From Bacilli bacterium (GTDB lineage Bacteria > Bacillota > Bacilli > RF39 > UBA660): DNA of 64,000 nt. The notes beneath the pieces were generated by a model. It did no database searches. It was given only the letters and a program-made list of their open reading frames with translations, and was not told the origin of the DNA. Where the stretch lies: contig JAFXUK010000003.1 of NCBI GenBank assembly GCA_017525015.1, positions 62,001-126,000 on the forward strand. The letters are read 5' to 3'. Of the stretch, positions 18,016 to 26,311 are shown one piece after another. Numbering within the stretch: the first letter of the stretch is position 1; the number at the start of each line of letters is the position of its first letter. The translations under genes were made by a program, and so were the position numbers.

Positions 18016-19671
18016 CTATTTTAACTTTTTATATAAATTAATTCTGTCAATAATTCTAGTTTTTCCTAAAATCTTCATAATACTAAATAGATCAGGTGAT
18101 TTTAGTCTTCCTGTAATCATTACACGAATTGCTTCACAGATATCTCCAACATGACCTTTATATGCATCTGGATTATTTTTATAGTCTTTTGGACTTGCTG
18201 CATATCCATTAGCTGCTGCAAATTCTTTAATACTATTAAACCATTCTTCATTTTCAACATCTAAGTTTAATACATTATTTACATAGTCTAATACTAAATC
18301 TGTATCATATGTTTTATCTCCATCAAATTTAGCATAAGCTTCTTTTTCAAATAAACTATCAATTGCATAACTAAATTCTTCTCTTACTTCACTATACTTA
18401 GAAATATCTTTTCTAGGTCTAGGTCCATCTTTTTCAATACTGAAGAATTTAATCATATCATCTTTATTTTCATCTAATAATTTGGCATACTCAGGATCAT
18501 GTTTTAATGCCCAAGCATGAGTTTCATTAAATACTTCTTCTCCACTCTTACGTGAGAAATAAGTCTTACATAAATTAACTAGTTTTGCTTCATCAAATGA
18601 AGTTCCACCAATTGCTTGCTTATCAAATGAGAATTCAAAATCAAAGATATCTTTATCTGGATTATTTAAATACCACTCTTCAAAATTAGTATTTGTAATT
18701 GTTGCTAGATATAGATGTAATGCTTCGATTGGAATACCATTCTCATCGTAGTATTTTACTCCAAACCATGGATCTTTTCTTTTACTGATCTTTCTAATAT
18801 TTCCAGTTTCTTGATCTTTAATAGTTATTGGAGCTATATGAGCATATTTTACTGGCTCAAATCCTAATATTTCAAATAATTGATGATGTAGAGGTAAGCT
18901 TGATACCCATTCATCTCCTCTAATTACATGAGTTGTATGCATTAAGTGATCATCTATTGCATGAGCAAAGTGATATGTAGGAGTTCCATCTTTCTTTAAT
19001 AAAACTGTATCTACATTATGCTCTGGGAATTTCATTTTTCCTTTAATACAATCTACTACTTCTATTTCTTTATTAGCATCTCCTGGACTTTTTAATCTAA
19101 TAACATATTCTTGTCCATTAGCAATTCGTTCTTTAACTTCATCTAAAGATAAATCTCTATCTACAGCATATACTCCATAAATACCAATTTTAGTTTTATT
19201 AATTTCTTGTTCTTCTCTGATATTTTGGATTTCTTCTTCTGTCATAAAGCATGGATATGCTAAACCTCTTATAATTAAATCTTTAATATAAGTTTGGTAG
19301 ATTTCAGTTCTTTCACTTTGAATATATGGATCATAGATTCCACCAAAAGAGAATCCTTCATTTGGTAGGATATCAAAATCATGAAGTACACCAGTAATAT
19401 TTTCAATACCGCCTTCAATCATTCTTTTTTGATCAGTATCTTCAATTCTTAAATAGAAGCTTCCTTTACTTTGTCTTGCATATACCATATCAGCAAAAGC
19501 AGATAATAAGTTACCTAAATGTACGCTTCCTGTTGGAGATGGTGCATATCTTGTTACCATTGCTCCTTCTGGTAAATCTCTTTCTGGATATCTTGATTCA
19601 TAATAAGCAATATCATGTTCTAGATTTGGATATAGTAAATCTGCAAGTTCCTTTCTTTCATTTTCTGTCAT
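18016..19671 (-). CDS. gltX: Glutamyl-tRNA synthetase
   Basis: GltX charges tRNA-Glu and, in most Firmicutes, also tRNA-Gln, later amidated by GatCAB. The 551-residue protein has the class I HIGH motif as SPTGSVHLGN (about 49) and KMSKS as RKISKRKDP. It is longer than the usual 480 residues and matches the longer clostridial type. ATG 19671 (MTENERKELAD) has GAGGTG upstream; GTG 19680 is part of the ribosome site. A tRNA-Gln gene lies immediately upstream on the same strand. Confidence 0.95.
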   Translation of the reverse strand: MTENERKELADLLYPNLEHDIAYYESRYPERDLPEGAMVTRYAPSPTGSVHLGNLLSAFADMVYARQSKGSFYLRIEDTDQKRMIEGGIENITGVLHDFDILPNEGFSFGGIYDPYIQSERTEIYQTYIKDLIIRGLAYPCFMTEEEIQNIREEQEINKTKIGIYGVYAVDRDLSLDEVKERIANGQEYVIRLKSPGDANKEIEVVDCIKGKMKFPEHNVDTVLLKKDGTPTYHFAHAIDDHLMHTTHVIRGDEWVSSLPLHHQLFEILGFEPVKYAHIAPITIKDQETGNIRKISKRKDPWFGVKYYDENGIPIEALHLYLATITNTNFEEWYLNNPDKDIFDFEFSFDKQAIGGTSFDEAKLVNLCKTYFSRKSGEEVFNETHAWALKHDPEYAKLLDENKDDMIKFFSIEKDGPRPRKDISKYSEVREEFSYAIDSLFEKEAYAKFDGDKTYDTDLVLDYVNNVLNLDVENEEWFNSIKEFAAANGYAASPKDYKNNPDAYKGHVGDICEAIRVMITGRLKSPDLFSIMKILGKTRIIDRINLYKKLK

Positions 19672-19722
19672 AATAAACACCTCTTTACTATTTATACATG
19701 ATAAATCATGTTTTTACTTTAG

Positions 19723-19797
19723 TGGCTGCCCCAGTTAGATTCGAACTAACGCGTGATGGAGTCAGAGTCCACTGCCTTACCGCTTGGCTATGGGGCA
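19723..19797 (-). tRNA. tRNA-Gln (CTG anticodon)
   Basis: 75 bases with encoded CCA. The acceptor stem is TGCCCCA/TGGGGCA with the U1-A72 pair typical of tRNA-Gln, D arm GCC/GGC, anticodon loop CTCTGAC (CTG, codon CAG) and T arm GTTAG-TTCGAAT-CTAAC. It lies next to gltX. The TTG-anticodon Gln tRNA must be elsewhere. Confidence 0.92.
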
Positions 19798-19963
19798 ATA
19801 TATGTCTAATATAAGCGACAATACCAATAATATTTTACAACACCTTTTGTTTTTTTGAAAGCAAAATATATAAAAAAGATATAGATATTTATATAGATAA
19901 TAAACATTTTTTAAAAAGTTATTGTTTATCACTGTAAAATCATGTTTTTTAAGGGAAAAAGGT

Positions 19964-19992
19964 TTGTATAAGGAATTCAATAATGCTAAAAT
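19964..19992 (+). promoter_or_regulatory. Promoter of the zinc-ribbon membrane protein
   Basis: TTGTAT, 17-base spacer, TGC-TAAAAT, then 22 bases to the ATG. Confidence 0.6.
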
Positions 19993-20014
19993 GATAATAA
20001 GGAAGTGTTTTATT

Positions 20015-21151
20015 ATGGCGAAATTTTGTAATAAATGTAATTCACCTATTGAGGAAGGCGGAGTATTTTGTACAGAATGTGGAAGTAATGATATAAGAGA
20101 TGATTCTCCTGTTACTACTGCTGCAGTTACTGTTCCTGTGACTGAACCTGTAACGCAACCTGTGACTGAGCCTGCAACTCAACCTGTTACTGTTCCTGAG
20201 ACTAGTGCTCCTGAGACTGTTCCGGTTATTGACTCTGATTTATTGGGTCCTAATTCTAACTCAGAAAATGAAGTTTTAGAAACTGAACCTGAAACTACTC
20301 CAGAGACAACACCTGAAGTTACTGCTCAACCAATTGAAGCTCCTGAAGATCCTAATGAGACACAAATACCTTCTGCAATGGAGAATTCTTATACAAAAGA
20401 AGAAGCTCACAGTTCTGGAGCATTTGCTGAAGTTCCTGAATACATGGGTGGAAATGAAGCAACTACTACTCCAGTAGAAGTTAAACCTCAAGAAGAAAAC
20501 ATTGCACCTGCGGCAATTACTACTGCAAATCCTAATGCAATGATTAAAGGCCCTAAAAAGAAAAATAATAAAGTTATGATTGCTGCTATTGCTGGTGTTG
20601 CAATTGTTTGTATAATAGTTGGTATAGTTATGTTTGTATTACCTAATAATTCTGCTTCTGGAGATCCATTCTCAAGTGGTGATTTAACAGGAACTGGTAA
20701 TGGTAATAATTCATTTGATTATACAAAGATATTTACTCCTCAAAACTCATTTAGAGTTGGAGATAAAGTATTTGGATTTGTATCTATTCCAAATACATGG
20801 GCACAATTTGCTCAAACTGAAGGCAATAAAGCATTACAATATACAGATAGTGAAGATTGGGTTGTTACTTTATATGCTATTCCTACTTCACAATCATCTG
20901 CATACGAATACGCTAATCAAATATATAATTCAGTATTACAAACTAAAGCTGAAGATATTAAAGCTAATAAAACTAAAGTTGCTGGTTATGAAGCATTAAG
21001 TGTTTCTGCATATTATCCAGAACAAGCTAAATACTTAACTACATGGTTCTTTGAAACAAAATCTGGTTATACACATTATTTAGCAATTGAAGGTCCTGAA
21101 AAAGATGGAGATAATTACAATATAATTTATAGTTTTAAAGAAGATGAATAA
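20015..21151 (+). CDS. Zinc-ribbon membrane protein with Thr/Pro/Glu-rich linker
   Basis: The 378-residue protein starts with a zinc ribbon, CNKC...CTEC (about 4-25). A low-complexity linker rich in VTEPVTQPVTEP-like repeats follows (about 30-170), then one membrane helix (VMIAAIAGVAIVCIIVGIVM, about 187-206) and an outside domain of about 165 residues. Topology: zinc ribbon in the cytosol, C-terminal domain outside. The function is unknown. The start is ATG 20015 with AAGGAAG upstream; the longer frame has no ribosome site and overlaps the promoter. Related architectures occur at 29252 and 41677. Confidence 0.7.
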   Translation: MAKFCNKCNSPIEEGGVFCTECGSNDIRDDSPVTTAAVTVPVTEPVTQPVTEPATQPVTVPETSAPETVPVIDSDLLGPNSNSENEVLETEPETTPETTPEVTAQPIEAPEDPNETQIPSAMENSYTKEEAHSSGAFAEVPEYMGGNEATTTPVEVKPQEENIAPAAITTANPNAMIKGPKKKNNKVMIAAIAGVAIVCIIVGIVMFVLPNNSASGDPFSSGDLTGTGNGNNSFDYTKIFTPQNSFRVGDKVFGFVSIPNTWAQFAQTEGNKALQYTDSEDWVVTLYAIPTSQSSAYEYANQIYNSVLQTKAEDIKANKTKVAGYEALSVSAYYPEQAKYLTTWFFETKSGYTHYLAIEGPEKDGDNYNIIYSFKEDE

Positions 21152-21177
21152 AACAGGTATTAAACCTGTTTTTTTAT
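21152..21177 (+). terminator. Intrinsic terminator after the zinc-ribbon gene
   Basis: AACAGGT-ATTAA-ACCTGTT followed by T7. Confidence 0.75.
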
Positions 21178-21180
21178 ACA

Positions 21181-21211
21181 AAAAAAACACTTAAGCGTTC
21201 TTAAGTGTTTT
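21181..21211. terminator. Terminator hairpin ending the tandem-promoter array
   Basis: The 11-bp stem AAACACTTAAG-CGTT-CTTAAGTGTTT has a run of T on the minus strand and T-rich sequence on the plus strand. On the minus strand it ends transcripts from the three promoters at 21231-21392. Confidence 0.75.
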
Positions 21212-21230
21212 ATTTATCATCCATGATTAT

Positions 21231-21259
21231 ATTATATCATAAAATCATGATTTTTTCAA
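21231..21259 (-). promoter_or_regulatory. Tandem promoter C
   Basis: TTGAAA (21254-21259), 17-base spacer, TGA-TATAAT (21231-21236). Confidence 0.7.
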
Positions 21260-21298
21260 ATAATGTTACCTAACCCCTATTTATCACTACATGATTAC

Positions 21299-21327
21299 AT
21301 TATACCACAAATGTTGGTTATTGTCAA
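21299..21327 (-). promoter_or_regulatory. Tandem promoter B (consensus)
   Basis: TTGACA (21322-21327), 17-base spacer, TATAAT (21299-21304). The 29 bases differ at one position from the promoter at 43102-43130. Confidence 0.8.
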
Positions 21328-21363
21328 TTTTAGCTAGTAATCATATTATCACTACATGATTAT

Positions 21364-21392
21364 ATTATATCATATTTTGGCCATTTTTTCAA
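21364..21392 (-). promoter_or_regulatory. Tandem promoter A
   Basis: TTGAAA (21387-21392), 17-base spacer, TGA-TATAAT (21364-21369). It lies just after the stop codon of the 47-residue gene. Confidence 0.7.
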
Positions 21393-21404
21393 GTTTTTGG
21401 CCTT

Positions 21405-21548
21405 TTAGTGACCACACTTATCGCAATATGGGCAAATATCACAACATTTATGTTTTCTTTTTATTTTTTTTGATACATCAAGTTCTAGCACTTTTGTTTT
21501 ATCACCAATTTTTAATTCATCAGCTGTACGTCGCTTTGATTTATCCAT
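21405..21548 (-). CDS. 47-residue Cys-rich small protein
   Basis: This short gene encodes 47 residues. It starts MDKSKRRTADELKIGD, has a basic middle and ends CCDICPYCDKCGH, five Cys and a final His within the last 13 residues, which looks like a metal-binding or redox tail. AAGGAAG lies 8 bases before ATG 21548, and the stop is TAA. Function and partner are unknown. It points the same way as the three promoters that follow it. A metallochaperone-like or zinc-knuckle role is inference only. Confidence 0.65.
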   Translation of the reverse strand: MDKSKRRTADELKIGDKTKVLELDVSKKIKRKHKCCDICPYCDKCGH

Positions 21549-21694
21549 ATCATTTACTTCCTTAATATGAATTATCTTTCATATACATTAGATTCCTCTA
21601 TTTTTTATAGTTAATATCAATATGAAACATTGTTCATATTTTATATATTTATTTAATTTAAAAAATATGCTAATATAACGCTAGAGGTGATTGT

Positions 21695-22438
21695 ATGACT
21701 TTTGGAATGCCTTCTTTAGTAGGTTTTGATACGATACAAGAAAATGTAGATTTTGCAAAAGAAAATGGTTTAGAGTTTGTTGAACTTAATATGGATCTAC
21801 CTTATTGCCAGAATATGGATAATCTAGATTCATATGACTTTTCATTTACAGTGCATGTATCTGAAGAGATTAATGTTGCGGATTTAAATGAGAATTTAAG
21901 AGAAGCTTATTTAAATGAAGCTATTAGACAAATTATGCTTGGAGTTAAGAATCATATTGATAGATATACTATTCATATTGATTCTGGAGTATACTTTACT
22001 CTACCTGATGGTAAATTTTTCTTAAATGAAAAATACTCTGATATATATAAAGATCATTTTGATAAGAGTTGTGAAGTACTTGAAAAAATTGCTGAAGAAA
22101 ATAATATAATGATTAATTTTGAAAATACTAAGATACAAGGATTTACTCCTTTAGCAGTAGAAGTTATTAAAAAATATCCTCATTTAGGATTTACTTTAGA
22201 TTTAGGTCATAATGCGAAGAACGGAGATAAGGCATATCCATTATTCTATCCTACTGGAAAGATTCGTCATATTCATATGCATGATACTGATGGTAAAAGT
22301 GATCATTTAGCTATTGGTTCAGGAAATATAGATTTTAGTAAATATAAAGATTTATTAGAAAATAATTATGTAGTAATTGAAGTTAAAGTAAAAGAAGAAT
22401 TACTTCAAAGCATTGAGACAATAAAAAAGGAGTTTTAA
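21695..22438 (+). CDS. Sugar phosphate isomerase/epimerase-like TIM barrel protein
   Basis: The 247-residue protein is of the AP-endonuclease-2 / xylose isomerase-like TIM barrel family. Metal-ligand candidates: His/Asp in IHIDSG (about 90), Glu in MINFENTK (about 147), Asp/His in TLDLGHNA (about 175) and HIHMHDTDGK (about 199). The family includes sugar isomerases, epimerases and endonuclease IV; the substrate cannot be told. GAGGTGAT precedes the ATG. It has its own terminator. Confidence 0.85.
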   Translation: MTFGMPSLVGFDTIQENVDFAKENGLEFVELNMDLPYCQNMDNLDSYDFSFTVHVSEEINVADLNENLREAYLNEAIRQIMLGVKNHIDRYTIHIDSGVYFTLPDGKFFLNEKYSDIYKDHFDKSCEVLEKIAEENNIMINFENTKIQGFTPLAVEVIKKYPHLGFTLDLGHNAKNGDKAYPLFYPTGKIRHIHMHDTDGKSDHLAIGSGNIDFSKYKDLLENNYVVIEVKVKEELLQSIETIKKEF

Positions 22439-22450
22439 ACTCCTTTTTTT
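22424..22450 (+). terminator. Intrinsic terminator after the TIM-barrel gene
   Basis: AAGGAGTTT-T-AAACTCCTT followed by T5; overlaps the stop codon. Confidence 0.75.
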
Positions 22451-22488
22451 AATACTCTGTTTTTTATATTTTACTTTCTATTAGGTAT

Positions 22489-22514
22489 AAAAAAACTCTA
22501 ACGATTGTTAGAGT
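22489..22514 (-). terminator. Intrinsic terminator after tRNA-Met
   Basis: Minus strand: ACTCTAAC-AATC-GTTAGAGT followed by T run. Confidence 0.75.
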
Positions 22515-22526
22515 CTTAAATTCAAA

Positions 22527-22603
22527 TGGTAGCGAAAGAGGGGATCGAACCCCCGACCTTTCGGGTATGAACCGAACGCTCTAGCCAGCTGAGCTACTTC
22601 GCC
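22527..22603 (-). tRNA. tRNA-Met (CAT anticodon, elongator type)
   Basis: 77 bases with encoded CCA. The acceptor stem is GGCGAAG/CTTTCGC, anticodon loop TTCATAC (CAT), T loop TTCGATC. The paired 1-72 end (G-C/T) argues against the initiator, and overall identity to Bacillus elongator tRNA-Met is high. tRNA-Ile2 (CAT, modified to lysidine) is a less likely alternative. Confidence 0.9.
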
Positions 22604-22680
22604 ATTTCTCACGTAAATTGATTTTATCAAATTTGAGATTTTTTTGCAATAGTTTTTTATTATTTTTTCGTTTAAAAATA

Positions 22681-22708
22681 AGAAAAAAGAATGATTACTC
22701 ATTCTTTT
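22681..22708 (-). terminator. Intrinsic terminator after murD
   Basis: Minus strand: AAGAATGA-GTAA-TCATTCTT stem then T6. Confidence 0.75.
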
Positions 22709-24045
22709 TAATTAATATCTTTTTTAACTATTTCTTCAAATGCTTTACCCTTCTCTTCAAAGTTTTTAAAGAATTCATAACTTGCGGCCGCAGGAGATAA
22801 GATACAAGCTTTACCTATTTCTGTATTATTTACTGCTTCTTTATAAGCTTCTTCTAAAGTATTAGCATATAATATTTTCTTATTTGTATCTTCTAAGGCT
22901 TTACCTATTTTTATTCCTGTTGTAGGCATACAAATAATTGTTTTTAATTTTGATTCTTTTAAATAATTAATAAATGGTTCGTAATCTATTCCTCTATCTA
23001 GTCCACCTAATATTAATGTTTCAATATTTGGAATAGAATTAACTGCATTAATTGTAGCGTCTGGAATAGTTGCGATTGTATCATTATAGAAATCTATTCC
23101 ATTAGCATTTCCAATATACTCCATTCTATATTTTAAGCCTTTAAAATTATCAATTACTTTTTTAGCTCTTTCTAAATCTAAATTCATTATTTTAGCTATT
23201 GTTAAGACAAACATAATATTTTTTAAATTATGATCTCCTAAAAGTAATCTATTATTATCATGATAAATAATCTTATCATTTATAATTACATCTTTATTTA
23301 ATAGTCTTGTTCTATTACCATTTAAATTTTCATTATCAAATCTTACTGTATAACGAATACCTCTATATGGATAATCATTAATCTTTTTATTTAAATCAGG
23401 ATTATCATCTGAATAAATATAATAATCTGTATCAGTTTGATATTTAAAAATATTTAATTTATTTTGATGATAGTGTTCTACTGTACCATCATGATCTAGA
23501 TGATCTTGATATAGATTTAAAATAGCGGCGACATGAGGACTACGTCTTACAAACTCTAATTGATGTGAACTCATCTCTATTACTAAAATTGTTTTATCTG
23601 TATACTTTTCTACTTCATCTAATACTGGTTTACCAATATTACCTAATAAAAATACATCTTCTAATTGATCTTTTAATACTTCGTAAGTAAGAGATGTAGT
23701 TGTTGATTTACCTTTTGTACCCGTAATACCTATCATATTATTACTATTTACTTCTAATAATAATTCTAGTTGAGAAGTTATTTTATCTTTAATAGGATTT
23801 ATATCTATATCTTTTAAACTTATTCCTGGAGATTTAATAATAATATCATAATCATTTAGATTATCTAGGTAATTCTCACCTATTACTTTTTTACAATCTA
23901 CATCAATATCATTTTTATCTAGTATTGTAATATCTTGATTATCTAGATGTCTATTTATAAAGTTATATGTTGATTTTCCTTCTCTTCCAAAACCTAAAAT
24001 AGCTATTTTTTTATCTTTAAGTTTTTCTATTATTTTATTAAACAT
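22708..24045 (-). CDS. murD: UDP-N-acetylmuramoyl-L-alanine--glutamate ligase (MurD)
   Basis: MurD adds glutamate to UDP-MurNAc-L-Ala. The 445-residue protein has a Rossmann N-terminal domain (KIAILGFGREGKST), the ATP loop GITGTKGKSTTTSL (about 106-119) and a C-terminal domain with LILGGLDRGIDYEPF and ILSPAAASYEFFKNF. It overlaps the upstream murL-like gene by 8 bases. That pairing suggests a MurD2-type enzyme that uses L-Glu, with the product epimerised by MurL; sequence alone does not prove which glutamate isomer is used. It is the last gene of the operon that starts with the Y-family polymerase. Confidence 0.92.
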   Translation of the reverse strand: MFNKIIEKLKDKKIAILGFGREGKSTYNFINRHLDNQDITILDKNDIDVDCKKVIGENYLDNLNDYDIIIKSPGISLKDIDINPIKDKITSQLELLLEVNSNNMIGITGTKGKSTTTSLTYEVLKDQLEDVFLLGNIGKPVLDEVEKYTDKTILVIEMSSHQLEFVRRSPHVAAILNLYQDHLDHDGTVEHYHQNKLNIFKYQTDTDYYIYSDDNPDLNKKINDYPYRGIRYTVRFDNENLNGNRTRLLNKDVIINDKIIYHDNNRLLLGDHNLKNIMFVLTIAKIMNLDLERAKKVIDNFKGLKYRMEYIGNANGIDFYNDTIATIPDATINAVNSIPNIETLILGGLDRGIDYEPFINYLKESKLKTIICMPTTGIKIGKALEDTNKKILYANTLEEAYKEAVNNTEIGKACILSPAAASYEFFKNFEEKGKAFEEIVKKDIN

Positions 24046-25381
24046 AAAGCATCAATTCCTCTTTTACTAATTTGTTATAATACTCTCCTAAATTATTATT
24101 ATCATTATACTTTTCTATCTCTTCTTTTTCTAATTCTAATGGATAGTTATCTCGATAATAATCTAGAAGTCTTCCTTCTTCACCTTTTTCGATTACTTCA
24201 CTTACTGCAAGTCTTGCTTCTTCTATTGTACCTACACACTCAAATGGTTTTGTATCAGAATATCCTATTATTTCTTTAAATGTATCTAATAGGTCTTCTC
24301 GATCATATAAATCTTCTCCAAAAATACTAATGCGTTCTTCTTTAGTTATAAATGGACTTAGAATAATATAGATGAATAAACATTTAGAACAATTACAGCA
24401 CCATACCCATTCTTTTTCTTTACTTCCTAAATTACAACTTTTAAATACTTTATGATAGATTCTATAATGAGCAAATAATTTTGCAATATTATATTCTGAT
24501 AATCCTCTAAGTAAACTAAAGTAATTAATATCTAATGGAATATTATTCTTTACATATTCTCTAAAATCATTTTCAAATTCGATTGTTTTAGAATATTGAT
24601 GATTTATATTAGTGCCTTTTACTGTTTCTTGATTAGCACTAGCTTCATTAGATAAGACAATGTTTTTCTTACCTTGTAGATAAGCACATAAAAGTGCAGT
24701 AAAAGCAATTACTGATGATAAAGGTGTATGACCATTTAAGAATCCTTGTTCATTTAATTCAATTATTTTTCGATCTAATACTCTTTTAACTTGCATAATA
24801 TCTGTATCTTTATATCCTGCTACTGTGGCAGTTGCTAAAGATGGAGTTTTTGGATTAATTATTAAACATGAATTATTTTCTTCTTTCTTTAATAATTCTA
24901 ATGTTACACATGAGTCTTTTCCTCCACCTACACATATTAAATTACCTAAACCTTGATAATCTGTTACTGGTAACTTCTTTTCTTCATGAGTACAAACTAT
25001 ATTAAATAATTCTTCTTCAGATACATTTATATTGTTTATATATAAAAATTCTCCTAAACCATTGTAATAAAGTTTTTTAAAGAATTTTATTTGTTCTTCA
25101 TTAATATATCCTGCTCTTATTTCTATATTTTTAGAGCAAGTAGCTTTTACATAACTAATTAGTTCTACTAAACCAATTTGAAATATTAGATATTCTAATA
25201 TATCTCTATTTGGAACTATTTTTATATTTTCTCTTTTTATAATTATTTGAGGGCGAAATTCACAAAGATTTGGTATTTCAAAATGATATTCTATTTCTAG
25301 ATTATCATCTAATCTATATTTATATGAATGATATATAAAGTCTTTATATTTCTCTCTAAATTCTATAAATTTTGGATTCAT
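24038..25381 (-). CDS. murL: MurL-like UDP-MurNAc-L-Ala-L-Glu epimerase
   Basis: The 447-residue protein resembles MurL, first described in Xanthomonas, which uses ATP to invert the terminal L-Glu of UDP-MurNAc-L-Ala-L-Glu. Seen here: an adenylation-type loop LICVGGGKDSCVTLELL (about 148-164), a GHTPLSSVIAF motif and a Cys-rich CCNCSKC (about 332-338). Length and the neighbour murD (8-base overlap) fit the published MurD2-MurL pair. Family assignment is from memory of the family pattern. An alternative is another PP-loop-like ATP-dependent enzyme of unknown function, but the overlap with murD favours MurL. AGAGGTG precedes the ATG. Confidence 0.75.
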   Translation of the reverse strand: MNPKFIEFREKYKDFIYHSYKYRLDDNLEIEYHFEIPNLCEFRPQIIIKRENIKIVPNRDILEYLIFQIGLVELISYVKATCSKNIEIRAGYINEEQIKFFKKLYYNGLGEFLYINNINVSEEELFNIVCTHEEKKLPVTDYQGLGNLICVGGGKDSCVTLELLKKEENNSCLIINPKTPSLATATVAGYKDTDIMQVKRVLDRKIIELNEQGFLNGHTPLSSVIAFTALLCAYLQGKKNIVLSNEASANQETVKGTNINHQYSKTIEFENDFREYVKNNIPLDINYFSLLRGLSEYNIAKLFAHYRIYHKVFKSCNLGSKEKEWVWCCNCSKCLFIYIILSPFITKEERISIFGEDLYDREDLLDTFKEIIGYSDTKPFECVGTIEEARLAVSEVIEKGEEGRLLDYYRDNYPLELEKEEIEKYNDNNNLGEYYNKLVKEELMLYV

Positions 25382-25392
25382 TATTTCACCTC

Positions 25393-26295
25393 TTATCTGA
25401 AATTAACATTGCGATCAAATTTATCTATGATACGCATTATTCTTTTGGATGTATCTCTAATTTTATTTAGAATTAATCCTCTTAATATTTTTTTATTTAC
25501 ATATTTTAATTCTAATTCATATATTTCTTCTAATAGTTTTATTAATTCTTTATATGAATTTTCTTCACCTGTAATATCATCAAACCATTTATTAATATTA
25601 TATACTTCTCCATTTAATCTTAGATTTGCTAGTGTATTAATAAATGTTCTATTAGTTAATATTTGTTTGCATATTCTACTTTCTAAATTATAAGAATTAG
25701 AATTATATTTATGATTAGTTTCTGCATTAATTGCATAAATTGTATTACTTATATTACTATTCTTATCATCAAATGATTTTATAATATCTATTATTTCTTC
25801 TGTTTGTTTTGTATTAATTATTTCTTCTAATAGATATGAAGAATCTTTTTTTATGAATGATAAATCTTCTTTACTATAAATTCTATATGTTAGCCCTGTT
25901 CTTAAATAAATATATTTTTTAGTTACTTTAATCTCATTAATAAAAGAGTTAACTGCATGATTAAATTCATGGACTAAGTTATCTAATAGATTTAAAAGAT
26001 CTGTTTCTTTATAGTTTTGAAGTACCATATATTTTTTTGTTTTATATTCATTATCTTCTAATACTGGTTTTGATGAATAATAAGCTTTAATGTATTTATC
26101 TTTTTCGTTTGATGTGATGATTTTAATATCTCTAAAAGCATTTAATATTAGTTTTTCTTTGTTTATACCATATTTTATGACAAAGGCTGGGATAATAACA
26201 TAAAGTAAATGTCTAATATTGTTGTCATAATTATATTCATTACTGATACGATCAATAAAATCTTTTTCTCTTTCAATTACAACATTAGAGTTCAT
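25393..26295 (-). CDS. Zincin-like protein with HEFNH motif
   Basis: The 300-residue soluble protein is not assigned to a named family. Residues about 103-112 read LVHEFNHAVN, a metalloprotease-type HExxH. A candidate third ligand could be Glu in LLEEIINTKQTEEI (about 145-160). No signal peptide or membrane segment is seen, so it would act in the cytosol. It lies between yolD and murL with 16- and 11-base gaps, clearly co-transcribed. ATG 26295 (AGAGGTGATGAT upstream) is chosen over an upstream in-frame start with no ribosome site. Confidence 0.6.
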   Translation of the reverse strand: MNSNVVIEREKDFIDRISNEYNYDNNIRHLLYVIIPAFVIKYGINKEKLILNAFRDIKIITSNEKDKYIKAYYSSKPVLEDNEYKTKKYMVLQNYKETDLLNLLDNLVHEFNHAVNSFINEIKVTKKYIYLRTGLTYRIYSKEDLSFIKKDSSYLLEEIINTKQTEEIIDIIKSFDDKNSNISNTIYAINAETNHKYNSNSYNLESRICKQILTNRTFINTLANLRLNGEVYNINKWFDDITGEENSYKELIKLLEEIYELELKYVNKKILRGLILNKIRDTSKRIMRIIDKFDRNVNFR

Positions 26296-26311
26296 ATCAT
26301 CACCTCTTTTA

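Larger units (their letters stand above)
21214..21373 (-). repeat. Three 27-28 bp direct repeats carrying -10 boxes
   Basis: Copies at 21214-21240, 21281-21308 and 21346-21373 (plus-strand form TTATCACTACATGATTATAT..., with 3-4 differences between copies). In the minus sense each holds TATAAT followed by AATCATG and TGATAA. In two copies the sequence after -10 reads ATG TAG TGA TAA. Spacing is 65 and 68 bp. Confidence 0.85.

Noticed and set aside
19777..19980. 67-residue frame on the minus strand
   Set aside because: It runs through the tRNA-Gln gene, has no ribosome site and is low-complexity Tyr/Phe-rich.
21214..21373. TTATCACTA parts of the three repeats look like DnaA boxes, suggesting a replication origin
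   Set aside because: They match only 7 of 9 bases, dnaA and dnaN are absent, and the repeats line up better with -10/-35 promoter boxes.
22508..22702. 64-residue frame on the minus strand
   Set aside because: It contains the tRNA-Met gene translated as protein.
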